Below, piece by piece: positions 23,066-36,008 of a stretch of DNA of 64,000 nucleotides. Each line of letters starts with the position of its first letter. The stretch's first letter is position 1. A model generated the notes under the pieces. It was not told the DNA's origin. It worked only from the letters and a program-made list of their open reading frames with translations, and ran no database searches. This DNA comes from Rhizomys pruinosus (Eukaryota > Chordata > Mammalia > Rodentia > Spalacidae): NCBI GenBank assembly GCA_009823505.1, contig VZQC01006364.1, positions 127,970 to 191,969 of the forward strand, read 5' to 3'. Position numbers and translations under genes: made by a program.

Positions 23066-23353
23066 GTGAAAATAATTTTAAAATCAATCACAAACACTTT
23101 ATGTGAATTCAAGTTACTGCCTTGTTACTCATGATGCTAGGCTTGTTAAGTTGATGATTAGATATGTAAATTCATAATTATGGTAGCATAAGCCATAAAG
23201 AGTGGAAAGAGAAATATGAATTAAAATAAAACCGAGAGTCTTAGATTTGAAGTTGTAAAATGTTATTTTCTTAAGGGACTACATTTTATTTTTGTATTTT
23301 AAGAGTCACTTATTGTTGTAATAATAATTTTATTAAAAATTTCAAAGGATAGT

Positions 23354-23490
23354 ATGCCAGGCATGGTGGTGGATGTCTTTAATCCTAGCACGGGGGAGGC
23401 AGAGGGAGCTAGATCTCTGAAATTAAAAGCAGCCTGATCTGTATGTTAAGTTCCAGGACAGCTAGAGCTATAGGAAGATCATGTCTAAAA
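23354..23490 (+). mobile_element. Old B1 SINE
   Basis: Diverged but complete B1: atgccaggcatggtggtgga, tttaatcctagca, gttccaggacagctagagc, catgtctaaaa. Confidence 0.88.
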
Positions 23491-23977
23491 GAACAACAAA
23501 AGCACATAGTATGTTTACTATTTAAGAATTGTGCACATTGGCAAGTTTTTATGCATTCTTTTAAAAAGATTTGTATGAGCATGTTACCCCGATGAGTAGA
23601 TTTCATAGCTAGAATATTGTGACTTAAAAATTACAGAGATAACTTTTGATAGTCCTTAGGACCAATTACTAACTCATTTGCCTTCTCAGCTGGCTCTTTT
23701 CCTTTTTCACTTAATTCACATCTACTTGTGCCCTACTGGGATCCTCTAATTAACACTTTTTATTCATATAATTAGCACATTATGCATTTTTTCTGGTTGC
23801 CTATTTGAAAGAATAAATCCTACAGCATATATTCTTTTTTGGTACTAAAGTTATTAATTTTGTTGCTTATTTCATACATGAGCATTGTCTTTGATTTATT
23901 TATACACTTCTAGTCTCTGTCACTTCTCCCATGTCCAGCCACTCACTTTCAGTGTTTTTTCTTCATCTGTTTTATGT

Positions 23978-23979
<2 letters not shown>
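23491..23979. other. AT-rich unassigned sequence
   Basis: Nothing recognisable. Confidence 0.45.

Positions 23980-24015
<36 letters not shown>
23980..24015. repeat. (GT)n microsatellite
   Basis: About 18 GT units. Confidence 0.98.
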
Positions 24016-24017
<2 letters not shown>

Positions 24018-24289
24018 AATGCACTAAATGTTTTAAATGATATTCCTGTGTACCAGTGTTTAGGGTTGCCCACTTTGGATTAGATCACCTTTCATGGAGC
24101 TGTGCCTTAGAGAAAGTTTATTCTTCCTCCTTTAGCTCTTCATCTTTAAGTGGGACTCAATACCTTCCCCTTATCTACCTTGATCTGTCTCAGCTGGTTT
24201 TCTTACTATGCAATCTCATTACACTTCCATCCTGTGGAGATTTCATTTGTGCAGTTTCCATGTCTAGAGTGTGTTAATTAACACCAGGT

Positions 24290-25280
24290 GCCTTTTGCTT
24301 CTGGTATCTACAATCTTTGAGCCCATCTTCTCTTCTGTAATGTTCCATGAATCTTGGGTGTGAAGGTTGCTTTATCGACAGGCCACGTAGTACTGGACAC
24401 CTCACAGTCACTAATCATCTGCATATGAGCATTGGCAGAACTTTCTAATATTTTTCATCTGTTGCAAAAAAATGCTTCTTTGATGATTAGGAAGAGGTAC
24501 ATTTGTCTGCCAATATAAGGATCCTTATTTAAAATAGAGTAAGAAATTGCATCAGTCCTGGGAAGGAACAGAAGTAGTTTTGCCTCTAGGACCTCTCCAG
24601 CCACATGTACTTGGCTATATTTACAGTATCACCATGATTTCTCTCTCATTAAGTGGGCCCTAAGTTCAGTTAGAAAGCTGTTCGTTCTCCCCAATATTTC
24701 TTTCTCTGTGAAGCTTCCTAGCCTATGGAAGAGAGGTATTTGATAGATGTTATGTACTCTACAGTTGGTTATTTTCTGCATGGTGACCAGTTGAAGGTCT
24801 CAATGTTGACCACCATCTGCTGCAGAAAGAAATTTCTCTGATCAGATTTAAGAGATACATTAATCATTGGTTACAACAATGCCTTTTGGTGATATCTCTT
24901 ATTGAAGTAGATAGTGTTGAGGAGATAGTGGTAATTATTTCAATATTTTATACACTCTCACCTTCAGACAAAGTGTGATGATTTTTCATGAATTTCTTTA
25001 AGACACAGAAAATATTCTCCTCTATTCTTACTTTGTTCTGTGTTTTTATCATGAAAATAGGTATATTTTAGCAAATACTTCTTTCCAAATAATCATATAA
25101 AACCCATTTTCAAAGATTAAAATAATTGAACCATAAAAAGACTTCCAATACTGCAACTATTCAAGAAAGTATGCTGGGCTGGTCACTGCTATGGTTCATG
25201 GGATCAATGACTGGTTTTCTTCCTTGGCAGTGTGCATAGCACTTTGATGCTCCTTCAGATCAGTAGGCTATCTTCAGGTA
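24290..25280 (-). mobile_element. Old L1/Lx-like non-coding repeat
   Basis: Shares landmarks with the block at 36.8-38.2 kb in the same order: a tgcttctttgatgattag-like block, then 'cacatgtacttggctatatt' and 'ctcattaagtgggccctaag'. Diverged and without coding potential. Confidence 0.6.
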
Positions 25281-25579
25281 AAAAATACAAATAGTTGATT
25301 TTGAAACTCATGGAACTTTGAGGAATATGAAGTATATTTTTACAATTTAAATTTGAAAATTATAATGCATTCTTTTCTCTATGAAATGAAGTGTTTTCAT
25401 CAAAACTATATTAATGATATAGTTTTCCTTGAATATTTACTTTGTATTTAAAGTTACATGTGAATTTGTTTCAAAGAAAGTTCTAAGAAAAAAATATTTA
25501 GTGAAATTTTAATTTATCTTTCTTTTATATATATAAATACCATTATAACAATCTCATGTTTTTAAAATACAACATCCTC

Positions 25580-25809
25580 GGGCTGGAGAGATAGCCTAGT
25601 GGTTAAGAGCACCGACTGCTCTTGCAGAGGACCTGGGTTCGATCCCCAGCACCCACATGGCGGCTAAGAACCGTTTGTAACTCCAATTCCAGGAGAACTC
25701 CAGTTCCAGGGGAATCTGAGACCCTCTTCTGACCTCCGCGGCATTGCATGACACTGGTGCACAGACCTACATGCAGACACTACACTCATACACATACAAA
25801 AATTAAAAA
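25580..25809 (+). mobile_element. B2 SINE, young subfamily, perfect TSD
   Basis: Full B2 with the 17-nt duplication. A perfect 16-bp TSD (aaaatacaacatcctc) lies at 25,564-25,579 and 25,810-25,825. Confidence 0.95.
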
Positions 25810-25825
25810 AAAATACAACATCCTC

Positions 25826-26275
25826 AATTTTAGTGGACTTTTTTAAAGGATTGGTACTTTGCTCATCGATGACACATTAATATAATGGAAAGACTTCAGA
25901 AATAGTTGTTATGCCCAATATGATATTCAGAGATACATGGCTAAAATTGTTTTATGTCTATCATTTGTTTATTATTACATGAAAGAGTAGTGAATAGTGT
26001 TTCATTTCACTTAAATTTTAGACGTATACAAATAATAGTTTTCCTATATATTATATGATACAGCAGTGTGAAGAATGTACAGTGTCGAACTATTCCTTTC
26101 ATTAATATTGAATATAATAACCCCAATATTTTATTTAAAACCTCATAGCAACATTTTTGTTTGTTATTATGAACAGAAATAAATTATAATTTATATTTCT
26201 GTAATGTTTACAACAATCATGCTTGCATACATATGAAAATGTAAGGAAAAAACAATAACCAAATTGAGTAAAGTG
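25826..26275. other. AT-rich unassigned sequence
   Basis: Nothing recognisable. Confidence 0.5.
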
Positions 26276-26350
26276 GGCACTAGAAGTGGATCATCAAGTA
26301 AACTACTTGCTGTAAAATCTTGAAAATATGAGATCAACCCCCAGGGACAC
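26276..26350 (+). mobile_element. Possible degenerate ID/B4 head
   Basis: 'ggatcatcaagtaaactact', 'tgctgtaaaatcttgaaaat' and 'gagatcaacccccagggac' follow the ID-type tRNA-like layout. Heavily diverged. Confidence 0.4.
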
Positions 26351-26430
26351 AAATGGTAAAATGTTAAAACCTATTCCCATTAGTTCTTTTCTAGCCTCCA
26401 TATCTAAACCTCTACTCCCACCCCACTGCC

Positions 26431-26431
<1 letters not shown>

Positions 26432-26472
<41 letters not shown>
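26432..26472. repeat. (AC)n microsatellite
   Basis: About 20 AC units followed by an A-rich stretch. Confidence 0.98.
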
Positions 26473-26473
<1 letters not shown>

Positions 26474-26679
26474 AAATAAATAAATGCAATTTTGTGGAAA
26501 TAAAGTGTTGTTTTTGAGTTAGCGCAAGATTTAAAATGACTGATTACATGAAGAAAATTTGGGTTTATGTACCATGTATCACAGGTCTTATATTTCTCTA
26601 GTAAAATCTAATAAAATACAGAGTAACCACGTAGTTTTTATTTTATGCAATTCATATTAAATAGGGGTAAGAAGTTATT

Positions 26680-27320
26680 TTGGACAGTTTATTTTATTTT
26701 ATTTATTTTTGAAATTTCACATGTGAATATTGTATTTACATTGTTATTGCTGCTCCTTTGCCTTTTCCAACTTCCCCCAATATGCCCTCTCAATTTTTGA
26801 CTATGATAGTTACATGAAATCATTCAAATGTATGCATAATTGTATACAGATATATGTGTAATCTATGAGTATTTTAGTGATAGTTACGTGTCATGTGTTT
26901 ATTGACAAATATCTGTGATTTGATTAACTATTGGGGGGAATCATTCCTAGATAAAACTGATTTTGCCTCCTGCAGTAACCAATGATTGCCTGTGGCTCCT
27001 TATCTAAAGAAGGGACCCTGTGATCTTTATTCCATCCACACTGGCATGCCAACTGATGTCGCCATGGAGATTTTGTTTAGGTAACCATGTTGTGTGTGGG
27101 TTTTATGGGTGCAGCGTGCATCTGTGATGTCTAGAAAAAAAATTCCAGCAGTAAACATCTTGCTACTTTGTCCTGCAAACTTTCTGCTCTCTCACGTTCT
27201 CTGACCCTTACATGTATATGTTACATTACAGACATTCACATTGGGCTTGGATCTCCATATTCACTTATTCTTTGAATTCTGACCATTGTGGAACTTTGTA
27301 AGTCTTATTCTGCTACAAAA
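26680..27320 (-). mobile_element. Old L1/Lx-like non-coding repeat
   Basis: Order of landmarks: T-rich end, 'gaccctgtgatctttatt', 'gtttaggtaaccatgttgtg', 'aactttctgctctctcacg', 'ctctgaccctta'. Same family layout as the other Lx-like blocks, more diverged. Confidence 0.55.
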
Positions 27321-28080
27321 GAAATTTATTTTATGAGTGGTGAGAGCTATAATCATCTGTGGATGTAAAAATTAGTATTTAGAATGTAGTCAGACATTAT
27401 ACTGGTGTAGGGAAGTGACAGTAGTCTAGATTTATCGAAGAATATAAATATTTAAACAAATTTAAGACTCATTTTTGAAATGGAAAATAGTAAATTATTC
27501 CCTTTGTCTATTTTATCCTCCTAAACTGAAACTGACATCATCATGTCTTTACTTAAACACCTTGCCTGCTCTATGGGTTCTGTATAAAAATTGACAGTAT
27601 CAGTAGTGACAGGTCTTGAAGAATCCATATAATATCCTAATAGCCATGCACGACAGAAGTCTAATGAGCAGGTGGTAAGACACAACTGTTAAATATGCAT
27701 CTTAAACTAATTAAAAGCATCTGGGGTAGGAAATGAAAAGAACAAATTTTACCATATAAACAAAAATAAAGCAAGGCCAGTAGGTTCATATTTAATCAAA
27801 TACTGATAATAAGTTTTTGTTACAAAAAAAACTCCTCTTACACAGATTATATTGTGAAATGACTTTAAATATATTAATAGGAAAATGAGTCATTATTCTT
27901 GACAGTTACCTATTAATAGTTTGGAAAATGCACAATTGTATTTGTTTATTATTTTTCCAAATAGACACATATAATTTTACAATTCATTTATTCCAAAATA
28001 CTGAAGTTATTCAAATTTGCATTTTATATAAACTCAAAAAATATTCTGCAACAGATGAAAACTATTAGAAAAATTCTACA
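27321..28080. other. AT-rich unassigned sequence
   Basis: Nothing recognisable. Confidence 0.5.
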
Positions 28081-28700
28081 GCTGATCAAAGGTAGAGAAT
28101 AAGTGACTAACTTTGAGGATCCTAGGTCTAATGAAGACACCTATTATGCAATATCTCTTCCAAAGGTTAAAGGAATATTGTGGAAGAGGGTTGAGGAAAG
28201 GTTGTAAGAATCAGTGTGACAGGCACCTGCTGGTACTTAAAGCATTCCAGACATGATAAAGGACATACACTCATGAAATTTCCACATTATGATAGCCTAA
28301 CAAGTTCTGTGTTATGATGAGAAAAACAACTGGTATACCATCCTGATCAGAAAATGTCATGTCTTCAGGTCCCATCTGAAGAGGAGGAGCTATAGGCATC
28401 CAAATGATGTTGAGGGAGAGAGAATACGTTTCTTCATACACACATTCACTGAAAGGTTATCTAAACCCAGATGAACAGCCTTAAACACAAATGCATCTGA
28501 GCATCACTAAATGGACTCAGTGCATTGTATTAAAAATATCCACACATATATAAATATATGTATGTAGATGTAGCAATCATAATGAAGGAGAGGACATGAA
28601 TCCATGAGGAGGGATGTGAGAAGAGTTTCAGGGGGATGAGGAATCATGGAAATAATACAAACAGAATATTCATGCATGAAATTACCCTAAGAGCTTTTAA
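28081..28700 (+). mobile_element. Old L1-type 3' non-coding segment
   Basis: Contains 'ggtcccatctgaagaggagg', 'gcatctgagcatcactaaat', 'ggactcagtgcattgtatt', an AT-rich region and 'gaaggagaggacatgaatcc'. This is a common layout in rodent L1-type 3' sequence; the subfamily is not resolved. Confidence 0.6.
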
Positions 28701-29689
28701 TGAAATAGTTACTCTGCCTTGATTATAGTCAGGTTGGGAAATGTATAGCTTATATGAGTGAAATCTGGGCAACAAAACAAAAACTCTTATTAATGACTAA
28801 TATAATACTTTAAGCATCTGGGGTATTAAATATGAAGTTAGCCTGGAATTAAACTGGGACTTATGACTTAAATTATTTTGTCTCTGTTTACAGGAGGAAA
28901 ACTAGGATTTATGTTTCCTCCTACCTCAAATTTAGTATTGTTTTCAAAATGCCTGGCTAAATGGTTTTGTCTTTTCCCTTTTTCTGAGTAAAACTGTCAG
29001 ATTTTATGATAAGCAATAAGAAATGTATATAAGTCTTTATTTCTGGAACACACCTTTCCCCTTAGCTATTTTTAATGTATGGAAAATATCCTAAAGAATA
29101 GCTTTGTCTTTTAGCCTTTAAATCATCTGAATTTAGTGAAATGGATTCAGTATTTTATGCTTAACAAAAACTATATAATCTTCCTCATATTTTATTCTTC
29201 ATTGCCCAAATGTAATTGACTAAAATAAAATTAGTTCAGCAGATTTTTTTCAGACTATTCAAGCTGCAAGCTTTGATTGCTAAACCAACAATAATTTTAA
29301 AATAATGATATAGATAAAGATCAGCACCATCAGATTGTAGACTTTAGTTGATTGAATTTTCCTAGGGAAAAATTCATTTAAGACTCTCCTCACCACAGTT
29401 CCTTGAATCCTCACAGAATATCTATTGCAAACTTGGATACAAAACATTACTTTGCTATTAAGCAATTTTGGTTTAAAAGTCTATAGTTTAACACAATTAT
29501 TGTCTCATTACACAGAATGTTTACTTTGTACTATAGTTCAGCTGGTTTTCTATTAAAAATGAAAAAAAATATATTATAAATTCAATATATAAAATATTCA
29601 CTAAATTAAATGGAAATAAGTATTTTTACAAATGAAAACTAAATGAATAAAAACAGCATTTGGGATAATATACATCAGCAATTGTTTTG
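28701..29689. other. AT-rich unassigned sequence
   Basis: Nothing recognisable. Confidence 0.5.
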
Positions 29690-30340
29690 CTACAAGCAGG
29701 TACAGTGCAATCCTGCTAAGGGAAAGGGAACCTGCTGAGGAACTGACCCCTCAACACAGAGGTCAGGTGGTCACTTTTGTAACCCAACCTGAGAGGTACT
29801 TCCAACCCAGGCCCTTAGCCTAAGAAGCAGAATGCTTCCCGTCTAGCCATGCTATTTCACCTGCCCCAAAACTGCTGGTCTCTGTACAGGAATTTTAGGC
29901 TGATGGCTGATGGCCAATCTTCAGCTTACACCCATTAACAATCCGCTCCACAGGTTGGTGAAATGATTAGTCTCCATCCAACCCGGTGCTAGTTTACCAG
30001 GTCAGTGATCTGATTGATCTCCATTTAACCCACTAGCCAATGACACTCGAAATGCAGACCTGCTTCAGCCTGTGTACACGTAAAATAATGGATCTCAGAA
30101 TTCTGTGTAATAATGGTAATGGAGAATTCAATTTATTGCATCCTGTTAATCACTTTCACAAGCAAAAATGATGTCATCTCTCTGAGCCAATCCCAGTCTT
30201 ACACCCCTGTTGGCTGGTGCCCTGCCTAACATCCTGTGCCTGGGCCAAGAATTGCTCCCTTTTGGAGCAGGGTCAGAGGAACCAGATGACATCCATATTC
30301 TGTCCTGAGGAATATTAGCCGAGAACTAGCCCCTAATTCA
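29690..30340. other. GC-richer unassigned block
   Basis: This block of about 650 bp has clearly higher GC than its AT-rich flanks. It has no long ORF, SINE or L1 motif that I recognise. It could be a decayed LTR or non-repeat sequence under constraint. Confidence 0.35.
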
Positions 30341-30865
30341 AATTGTATTTTCCCATAAGCAATTATATAGATAAACAAACAAATAAACAAGCAAAACCCT
30401 AAAATAACTGAATCATAACTGAGTCAGTTCAGAAAACATGGAAGTATGTATAGGACATTAAATTAAGTGTGTTTATTTCCATCACTGGTGAATTATTTGA
30501 AGGATTTCTTGTCAGCAAGAGAAAATCCTCACTTTAATTCAATCACTAAATTTTACTGCACTTAACAGAAAATGAAGGCAGAATTGTAGTTTCTGTACAC
30601 TCAGGAGGCATTGCTGCAATTTGTGGCATAATTAAAGGTATTTTCTAAGCATTTAGTCTTTAAGAATTTTTTCTGTTGTTTGTTGGATAAATGTGGAAAG
30701 ACCAGGGGCAGAAATACGCAACTATCAACTCTCAATCCCCCAAACTACCCCCAGGAATTCTTGTGTAAATGGTCTTTGAAAACTACTACAAAATGAGATA
30801 TATTTTGGGGGATAAATTACATATTTTGTTAGATGAAATAATACATTATGTAAAATAAAGCTCTT
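30341..30865. other. AT-rich unassigned sequence
   Basis: Nothing recognisable. Confidence 0.45.
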
Positions 30866-31200
30866 GATATAAGTTGAATTATCCTCCAAGAAACAAATTG
30901 GCATTCCAAACCCTAAATCTCATAATTGTCAGCTGTTGACAATGAGGATGAACTTGGTTAAGTGAACTTGATTAAGGCTATTCTGAAGGAGGTTCAATAG
31001 GAATAGTAGTGTTACATAGAAATCTGTACACACTTCAGGGTTGCCATAAATGCCAAAACCAGAGGTTTACTTATGCAGTGCAAGCCAAGCAATGCTGAAG
31101 AATGGAAGCAAACCATCAGGCTGAGAAATAGGCCCTAGATGATTCTTTAAATATTTAAGGAGCATAGTAGTCCCCACAGCTTGACTTTAGACTTGTGACA
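30866..31200 (+). mobile_element. Possible ancient MLT1-like LTR
   Basis: The opening (aagttgaattatcctccaag, ccaaaccctaaatctcataa) and close (cttgactttagacttgtgac) resemble the layout of old mammalian MaLR LTRs. Very diverged and tentative. Confidence 0.3.
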
Positions 31201-31285
31201 TTCGCCACTATAGAACAATACATTACTACTTTTTTATTTGCATTTTTTAATAGGTAAAAACATTTTTTTATTCTTTGAAACTTTC

Positions 31286-31500
31286 TTTTTTAATTTTATT
31301 TATTTTTTATATGTATGAATGTACTGTCTGCATGTACATTCATTTGTGTAATGCTATGGAGGTCAGAAGAGGGTGTCTGATTCCCCTGGAACTGGAGTTA
31401 AAGACAGTTCTCAGACGCCATGTGGGTGCTGGGGATCAAACCCGGGTCCTCTGCTAGAGCAATTGGTGCTCTTAACCGCTAGGCCATCTCTCCAGCCCCT
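31286..31500 (-). mobile_element. B2 SINE, minus strand, perfect TSD
   Basis: B2 in reverse without the 17-nt duplication. A 16-bp TSD (attctttgaaactttc) lies at 31,270-31,285 and 31,501-31,516. Confidence 0.94.
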
Positions 31501-31626
31501 ATTCTTTGAAACTTTCATACACATATACAATATATCTTGATCTTATGCAGCATTTATTATTCCCCTTCTCCAATTTCCCTTGAACACCACTCCCAGGTCA
31601 CTACCATCATATCTCCCTCCCAACTT

Positions 31627-31627
31627 C

Positions 31628-31708
<81 letters not shown>

Positions 31709-31750
31709 TTCTCTCTCTCTTTCTTTCTTCTTTCTCTCTTTCTTTCTTTT
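31627..31750. repeat. (CTTT)n microsatellite
   Basis: About 20 CTTT units, then an imperfect pyrimidine-only extension. Confidence 0.98.
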
Positions 31751-31902
31751 TAATTTTTATTGTTATTAAACTTTTCCCATAAGTCATACATCCATTTTCA
31801 ATCGAATTCAGAGTCTCTTTCCCGTTCCATGGTCCCCTCCCCACCCGATCGACTGACTCTGCCATATATGTTCTGTATCTTTTCTCAGTCTGTTCCAAGT
31901 TT

Positions 31903-31987
31903 TTTTTTTTTTTTCAGTTGCTTTTATTGTTGTTCTCTCCAAACTGTATTGCAAGACTATATTATTTATATAATATATAATAAAATA

Positions 31988-32029
<42 letters not shown>

Positions 32030-32060
32030 ATAATATATATATATATATATACACACACAT
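31903..32060. repeat. Poly(T), poly(A), (AT)n and (AC)n tracts
   Basis: A T-run at 31,900-31,914, an A-run of about 38 at 31,991-32,027, then TA and AC repeats to about 32,060. Confidence 0.95.
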
Positions 32061-32108
32061 ATCACTAGAGTTGTAAGAATTTTTTTCTTAAAAGATGTCA
32101 TGTTTTTC

Positions 32109-32109
<1 letters not shown>

Positions 32110-32143
<34 letters not shown>

Positions 32144-32335
32144 TTTCTGTATGTGTATGAATGTACTGTCTGCATGGAGGTTTGTGCACCCGCGTCGTGC
32201 AATGCTGCGGTCAGAAGAGGGTGTCAGATTCCCCTGGAACTGGAGTTCTCCTGGAATTGGAGTTTCAGACGGTTCTCGCCATGTGGGTGCTGGGGATCAA
32301 ACCCGGGTCTTAACGGCTAGGCCATCTCTCCAGCC
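32110..32335 (-). mobile_element. B2 SINE, minus strand, with small deletions
   Basis: The tail has expanded to about ten TTTA units. Body carries the 17-nt duplication but is missing short pieces near 'ctgcggtcag' and between 'cccgggtc' and 'ttaacggc', removing most of the anticodon-arm-like region. Flanks share atgtcat(g/a)ttttt. Confidence 0.92.
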
Positions 32336-33075
32336 CAATGTCATATTTTTCATAAGGAAGTGCTCAAATCTTCCTCCTTGGCAATCCCAAACAACTATCA
32401 ATCCTGTAATTTTGGTCCACATGGGATCTTTCCCTCCCATGGTCCCCCAAATAAAGTCCATTAAGCACATGTCCTGTCTTGATCCCCCTGAACTGGCCTC
32501 CATGATACAGCACGAGTAGTCCAACAATGGCAGTCTATACTCTGATGAGGCTGAAATCCCTTAGCTGCTTAGTCCACAAGTTGGGTATCTCAGCAGTCCC
32601 CAACTGGCATTGAAGGTTTGGAGGATTCTTGGAGAGACATGAATATTCAGTCCATATTGGAGGGTTAAAAATCTGTGTCTCGTGTCTTTGAAGAATGGCA
32701 AAAGCAGTGACAGCTACAGAGTAAATGCAATTGCCGGTAAGAATTGAAGACAGGCCAAAAAAGAGTGCTCTCTCTTTTTCTCTTTTTGTCTTTTTACTAA
32801 GATCTCAAGTTTTATATCTGAAGTACAATTTCTCTAGTCTTCCTGATTTTTTATTTCTGGTTTTACTTTCGTTTTGGATACTTAAGGCTACACAGCCCAG
32901 ATTAACCAAGGTTTTTGTTTTCTTGAGGTCAGTTGAGGATCTGGTCCTCAGGGGTCTCTCCGGGTGTTTTTTTTTGGGGGGGGGAAGAGGGGGAGCCCCT
33001 GGCTACTTTCAGTTTTTCATTTACAAGTTCCATCCACTCGAGGACAAAATTGGGTCTTGCTAGACCAGGCTTCCA

Positions 33076-33689
33076 TTACTTCTTTTAATGGTGTGTTAGT
33101 TACATATCTCATCCCTTTAAGTAAATGCTCATAAAGTCACCTGACTTGCTCCCCTAAAAGTCTTACTTTGCATGCTCACCCCTTAATTACATGTTTACTT
33201 CTTGGCTTTCTACATTTTTTATAAATAAAATATGAAATTGAAACTGGGTCTTTCTATGCAGTCCTGGATGACTTCTGATTCATTACAGACATTCTGGACT
33301 TGAACTTACATCTCTCCTGCTTCTGCTCTCTAGTGTTAGAACTAGTTATTGGTAAGTCCAATACCATTGCTATTATGATTATAAAATTAGTGTTCTGGGA
33401 CACTACATTCTTTTTTGCATATTCTTCTGCAGCATTAACTTTATGTTCAATTTAGTATAAAGGAGTCTTTATACCAGATTTCTGTCATGAAGGCAGGCTT
33501 ATAAATCAGTTGTTTAAATAGATACTTTCTTTAGGCACATAATAATCCTCTCAAAATTGACACAGTCAAAATTGGGCTCTATGTTTCCCACACAACTTAT
33601 CACATTACTGATTAGGAAGGTGTGTTTTGCTCGACTCACAAGAGAAGGCTCATTTTTTCAGTTCTAATTCTTTATTTCCTCAATGTATA
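33076..33689. other. AT-rich unassigned sequence
   Basis: Nothing firmly recognisable. Confidence 0.45.
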
Positions 33690-34443
33690 TTTTTATTGAT
33701 TTTTTTGTGCATTTCATATAATTCGTCTGCATTACACCCCCCTCTGATACTTGCAACTCCTATATTCTCCACACCACATTTGCGGCATTCTGTTATATAT
33801 GTTCAGTCCTATCCAGGTCAAGTATTTTTACCCAGATATCACTTGTAAATTCATCCACTAGAGTTTAGTTTTTCCTATCTAGATTCACTCCTTCAACGAA
33901 GATTGCCTCATCTTCATCCAGCAGCTATTAGCTCTGAATACTTCCCCTGCTAATGTTGGGGATTTTGCTGTTTTCCCCAAATCTAAGCTGATTTTTCCCC
34001 CTGTGAGTGAGTTTGCATGGGTCTTATGCATGCTGACACTATTATTGTAAGTTCATATGATCAAATTCCCAGAGAGACACTGTTTACTTATGTCCATGCT
34101 CCAACTCTGACTCTTAAAATCTTCCTCCCCCCTCTTTGGCAATTGTCCCTGAGTCTTAAGTGGGGGGAGATTTAATAATGGAGTCCTATCCATAGATACA
34201 CACTCTGCAGTCTGTTATTATCTACACTTTGACCAGTTTTGTTTTGCTCTGTTTCATGTTAAAGCTTGTGTGGGTGGAGTCGAAAGATGCATTAGTAGTC
34301 TCTCTAACCCCTGTTCTGATATGATCCATGAGCTGTAGGTGTAGAGGTTTGATAAGTAGAAGTGTTACATAGGGATCAGCACATCACAGATACTGATTAT
34401 CTTTGTATGACCAGTTCTGGAACTCTGTAGTAATCCCCATGTC

Positions 34444-34477
<34 letters not shown>

Positions 34478-35390
34478 TTGGTCTTTTCAAGACAGGGTCT
34501 CCCTGTAGCCCCAGCTGTCCTGGAACTCACTCTGTAGACCAAGCTGGCCTTGAACTCACAAAGATCCGCCTGCCTCTGCCTCCCAAGTGCTAGGATTAAA
34601 GGCTTGCGCCACCACGCCCGGCCCCCATGTCTTCTAAAGAGAATCTCCTTTGACTACTGGTGAATGGTATAATATAGATGGCCCATTTAAGGTAAGGCAC
34701 TACAAAGTTTCTTAGTTTTTGTATGTTGAAAAATTGTGTATTTCTTTGTTAATTACCATTTATTATAAGGAAAATTGTCGTTCATGACAGGTGGTAGTTG
34801 CATAAATCTGTATATAAAAACAAGCCATAGCAGTCATTTTAAAATTATATAATTTTAGCAGGAAATGTAGAAGGTTCTCCCCTATGGCTTGTGACATCTC
34901 TAGCCACAGGCTTTTAGCCCTGATAACATTGCTAGATATGGATTGCATTTGTGAATCAGGCCTTAAATCCAATGAGAAAGTGTCTGATTTTCCCCATGAT
35001 ATTCATGCCACAATTTTACCACTGGGCATATGCCAAAATTTTATCTTTCAATGTTCACAGCTGTCTAAAACTAATAATTACTTTTCTCTTTGGGTACCAT
35101 ATGTACCGCCTTCTAGCTCTATGAAATTTGTTAGTAGAGATGAAGTTTTGAGGTCATTAACAGTTCAGTTTCAGTATTTGTTTTATGTCTTTGTTCTATG
35201 TGATATCCTTAACAATAAGGTCTTTTTCATGAAGTTTAGGAGAGCAACTGAGTGCATTGGAATTGTCCAGTATTGTTTGATGGTCTATGGGATCTCCTTG
35301 GTCAACAATTCCAAAGAAGGACCGGATTCCTGGCATTGGGCTTATATTTGTTAGCCTGGGATGTTTGGTAGGACCATTGTCCCCCAAAGT
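33690..35390 (-). mobile_element. L1/Lx-like non-coding repeat, long copy
   Basis: Begins tatttttattgatttttttg (reverse of an L1-like 3' end) and runs through 'gagtttgcatgggtcttatg', 'ctgacactattattgtaagt', 'ttggcaattgtccctgagtc' and, after a B1, further related sequence. Parallel order to 36.8-38.2 and 60.3-60.7 kb. No preserved ORF. Confidence 0.65.
34446..34622 (-). mobile_element. B1 SINE, minus strand, TSD
   Basis: Well-preserved B1 in reverse. An 11-bp TSD (ccccatgtctt) lies at 34,435-34,445 and 34,623-34,633, splitting the Lx-like repeat. Confidence 0.95.
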
Positions 35391-35745
35391 ACATGTATAT
35401 ACTTTTAGAAATATCCGCATTTTTTGTTTGAAAATAATAACTTTAGTAACATTTTAGTATACATTTTGCCTATAAATTAAAAAATAATCCATGTCTAAAT
35501 TACACTAATAGCACTAGTAAACACAATTCTCCCATTGTCATCTATTCTAGAACTGTGAATATAAAGTAAAAATATTAAATACCAACTCAAAGCAATAGTG
35601 ACAGTATGCATAAGTCTTATGAAGGTCAAATCAGAAAAAGAGAATTAATAATTATTAGATATAAAACCCTATAAAAGTAATGTGTTAAAATTGTAGATTA
35701 TTATTATAAATCTGAGAAAACTGTTATCATTATGCTTTAAAGCAT
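35391..35745. other. AT-rich unassigned sequence
   Basis: Nothing recognisable. Confidence 0.45.
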
Positions 35746-35758
35746 GAAATTCTTTTTT

Positions 35759-35995
35759 TTAAATTTTATTTATTTCTGTATGTGTATGAATGTACTGTCT
35801 TCATGCAGATTTGTGCACCCATGTAGTGCAATGCCGTGGAGGTCAGAAGAGGGTGTCGGATTCCCCTGGAACTAGAGTTCTCCTGGTATTGGAGTTTTGG
35901 ACGGTTCTTGGCCACCATGTGAGTGCTGGGGATCGAACCCCGGTCTTCTGTAAGAGCGGCCGGTGCTCTTAACCGCTAGGCCATCTCTCCAGCCC
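35759..35995 (-). mobile_element. B2 SINE, young subfamily, TSD
   Basis: Full reverse B2 with the 17-nt duplication. A 13-bp TSD (gaaattctttttt) lies at 35,746-35,758 and 35,996-36,008. It sits next to an older B2 in the same orientation. Confidence 0.94.
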
Positions 35996-36008
35996 GAAAT
36001 TCTTTTTT

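Larger units (their letters stand above)
31751..33070 (-). mobile_element. L1-type 3' module and upstream segment
   Basis: Starts with taatttttattgttattaaa (reverse of an L1-like 3' end), then 'tcccgttccatggtcccctc' and 'atctttt-ctcagtctgtt'. After simple repeats and a B2, it continues with a non-coding segment (32,336-33,070) including 'tctcagcagtccccaactgg' and 'atattcagtccatattgg'. The two parts are assumed to be one element. Confidence 0.5.

Noticed and set aside
31537..32101. Open frames rich in Phe-Leu-Ser, Glu-Arg-Lys or poly-Lys
   Set aside because: They translate the CTTT microsatellite and the A/T runs; no protein support.
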